Source of the DNA: CAYZXK01 sp964482395
GTDB lineage: Bacteria > Planctomycetota > Phycisphaerae > UBA1845 > Fen-1342
Length of the DNA: 21,963 nucleotides
Direction of reading: 5' to 3'
Assembly (NCBI GenBank): GCA_964482395.1
Contig: CAYZXK010000122.1
Location: 1 to 21,963, forward strand
The notes under the pieces are model-generated. The model saw only the letters and a program-made list of their open reading frames with translations. It had not been told where the DNA came from and did no database searches. Shown here one piece after another: positions 21,326 through 21,963 of the stretch. The position numbers and the translations under genes were made by a program. Position 1 is the first letter of the stretch; every line of letters begins with the position of its first letter.

Positions 21326-21963
21326 GACTCGCTCCTTCTACCGTGGTTACTCCGCTGAGATGGCTGGCCGCGACCGGAAATCGACCACCGACTCCGGCTG
21401 TGGCCACGGGGAAACCTGGGCTGGCGACCAGGGTCAGTCCGCCGGCCCGGTCGCGAATTGCCAAAAAGGCGGTTCACACGGTCACGGCTTTCCCGCTCGC
21501 GGTCCCGCCGCAGCTCTCCGCTCCTCTGAAAACCGGAGACGCAGGCCAGGTAGAAGAACAGGCCGACGGCTTACCCGGGCCTGGCACCCGCTGATCGCCC
21601 TCGGCCCGCTCTCCGGTCGTCGAGCGCCTGGGCGGCGCTCGAACCAACCCATCCCTGAGGACAGGGGGTCGGGATGCGTCGATGCTGCGAGCGTCAGCTT
21701 CTTACCGACCTCTCGTTGCCGGCGACTCTACGCGCCCTGCCGGGAAGGTATAGACGCGGCTGGCCCGGGTTTGACATGCCGAGCTCGGGTTGCGATGGAG
21801 AATAGTGTTCTCGGGTTCCCCACCGGTCCCAGGCCCGGGGCGACCAGGGTCCGTCGGCGGTGACGCGGGGCCCGGCGGTTCCGTCAGCGGGGCGGCCGGG
21901 TCGCGCCGCAGGCGGCCGCGGCCTCGACCGGCCGGATCACGCGGAGTATGGCCTCGATCAACC
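21326..21963 (+). other. Region without a supported gene
   Basis: This is the 5' flank of the large minus-strand gene. Open frames exist (e.g. + strand 21324-21863), but their products are Arg/Gly/Pro-rich and look like GC-driven chance. A perfect TTGACA (21771-21776) has no convincing -10 at 16-18 nt. I see no tRNA-like or repeat structure. Confidence 0.5.
21884..21961 (-). CDS. Possible 3' end of a gene entering from the right edge
   Basis: On the minus strand a frame open from the window edge encodes 25 residues, beginning LIEAILRVIRP and ending ATRPPR, before a TGA at 21886-21884. The Leu/Ile/Glu-rich helix-like start is more protein-like than its surroundings. The fragment is too short to identify and may be chance. 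Confidence 0.2.
   Translation of the reverse strand: MIEAILRVIRPVEAAAACGATRPPR

Noticed and set aside
21324..21863. A 179-codon plus-strand frame after the divergent start
   Set aside because: It overlaps the start codon and Shine-Dalgarno of the minus-strand gene, and its product is a low-complexity Arg/Gly/Ser/Pro sequence with no domain.

Overview
The window is GC-rich chromosomal DNA, most likely from an uncultured Planctomycetota bacterium of the Phycisphaerae type. This assignment is an inference from gene content: a chlamydia/planctomycete-type histone H1-like Hc1 protein, a DUF2934 small protein, a eukaryote-like UDP-sugar pyrophosphorylase, and three secreted proteins ending in the dockerin-like 'GFADINPF' double EF-hand module common in that lineage. 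No rRNA, tRNA, CRISPR array, phage gene or transposase was seen.

Left part (1-5040, all + strand): the 3' part of a polytopic membrane protein with a Pro/Ala/Glu tail, a CDP-alcohol phosphatidyltransferase, a secreted FecR-like protein, diaminopimelate epimerase (dapF, overlapping the previous gene by 14 nt), and then an alanine racemase-like gene with its own promoter. dapF and the racemase both serve peptidoglycan precursor supply. Next come a secreted M28 zinc peptidase with a dockerin-like tail (5224-6339) and a terminator, a regulatory-looking gap, hc1, and a FabZ-like hot-dog dehydratase.

Middle (7586-13386): a GT4-type glycosyltransferase (-), a sugar phosphate isomerase/epimerase TIM-barrel (+), a DUF2934 small protein (+), a PQQ sugar dehydrogenase-like beta-propeller (-) and a UDP-N-acetylglucosamine pyrophosphorylase-like enzyme (-). 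This part is mostly envelope and sugar metabolism.

Right part (13646-21325): two large convergent genes for secreted proteins, a gingipain-type C25 cysteine peptidase and a 1343-residue Trp-rich protein with four copies of a ~210-residue domain. Both end in the same dockerin-like module as the M28 peptidase, so the three probably share a surface or assembly fate. Between them lies the most unusual structure in the window: a 114-bp hairpin-rich direct repeat (93% identical, two copies exactly 508 bp apart) bracketing an 80-codon gene on the minus strand that may be leaderless, followed by a long compound palindrome. The last ~640 bp hold no gene I can support, apart from a possible gene tail at the very edge.
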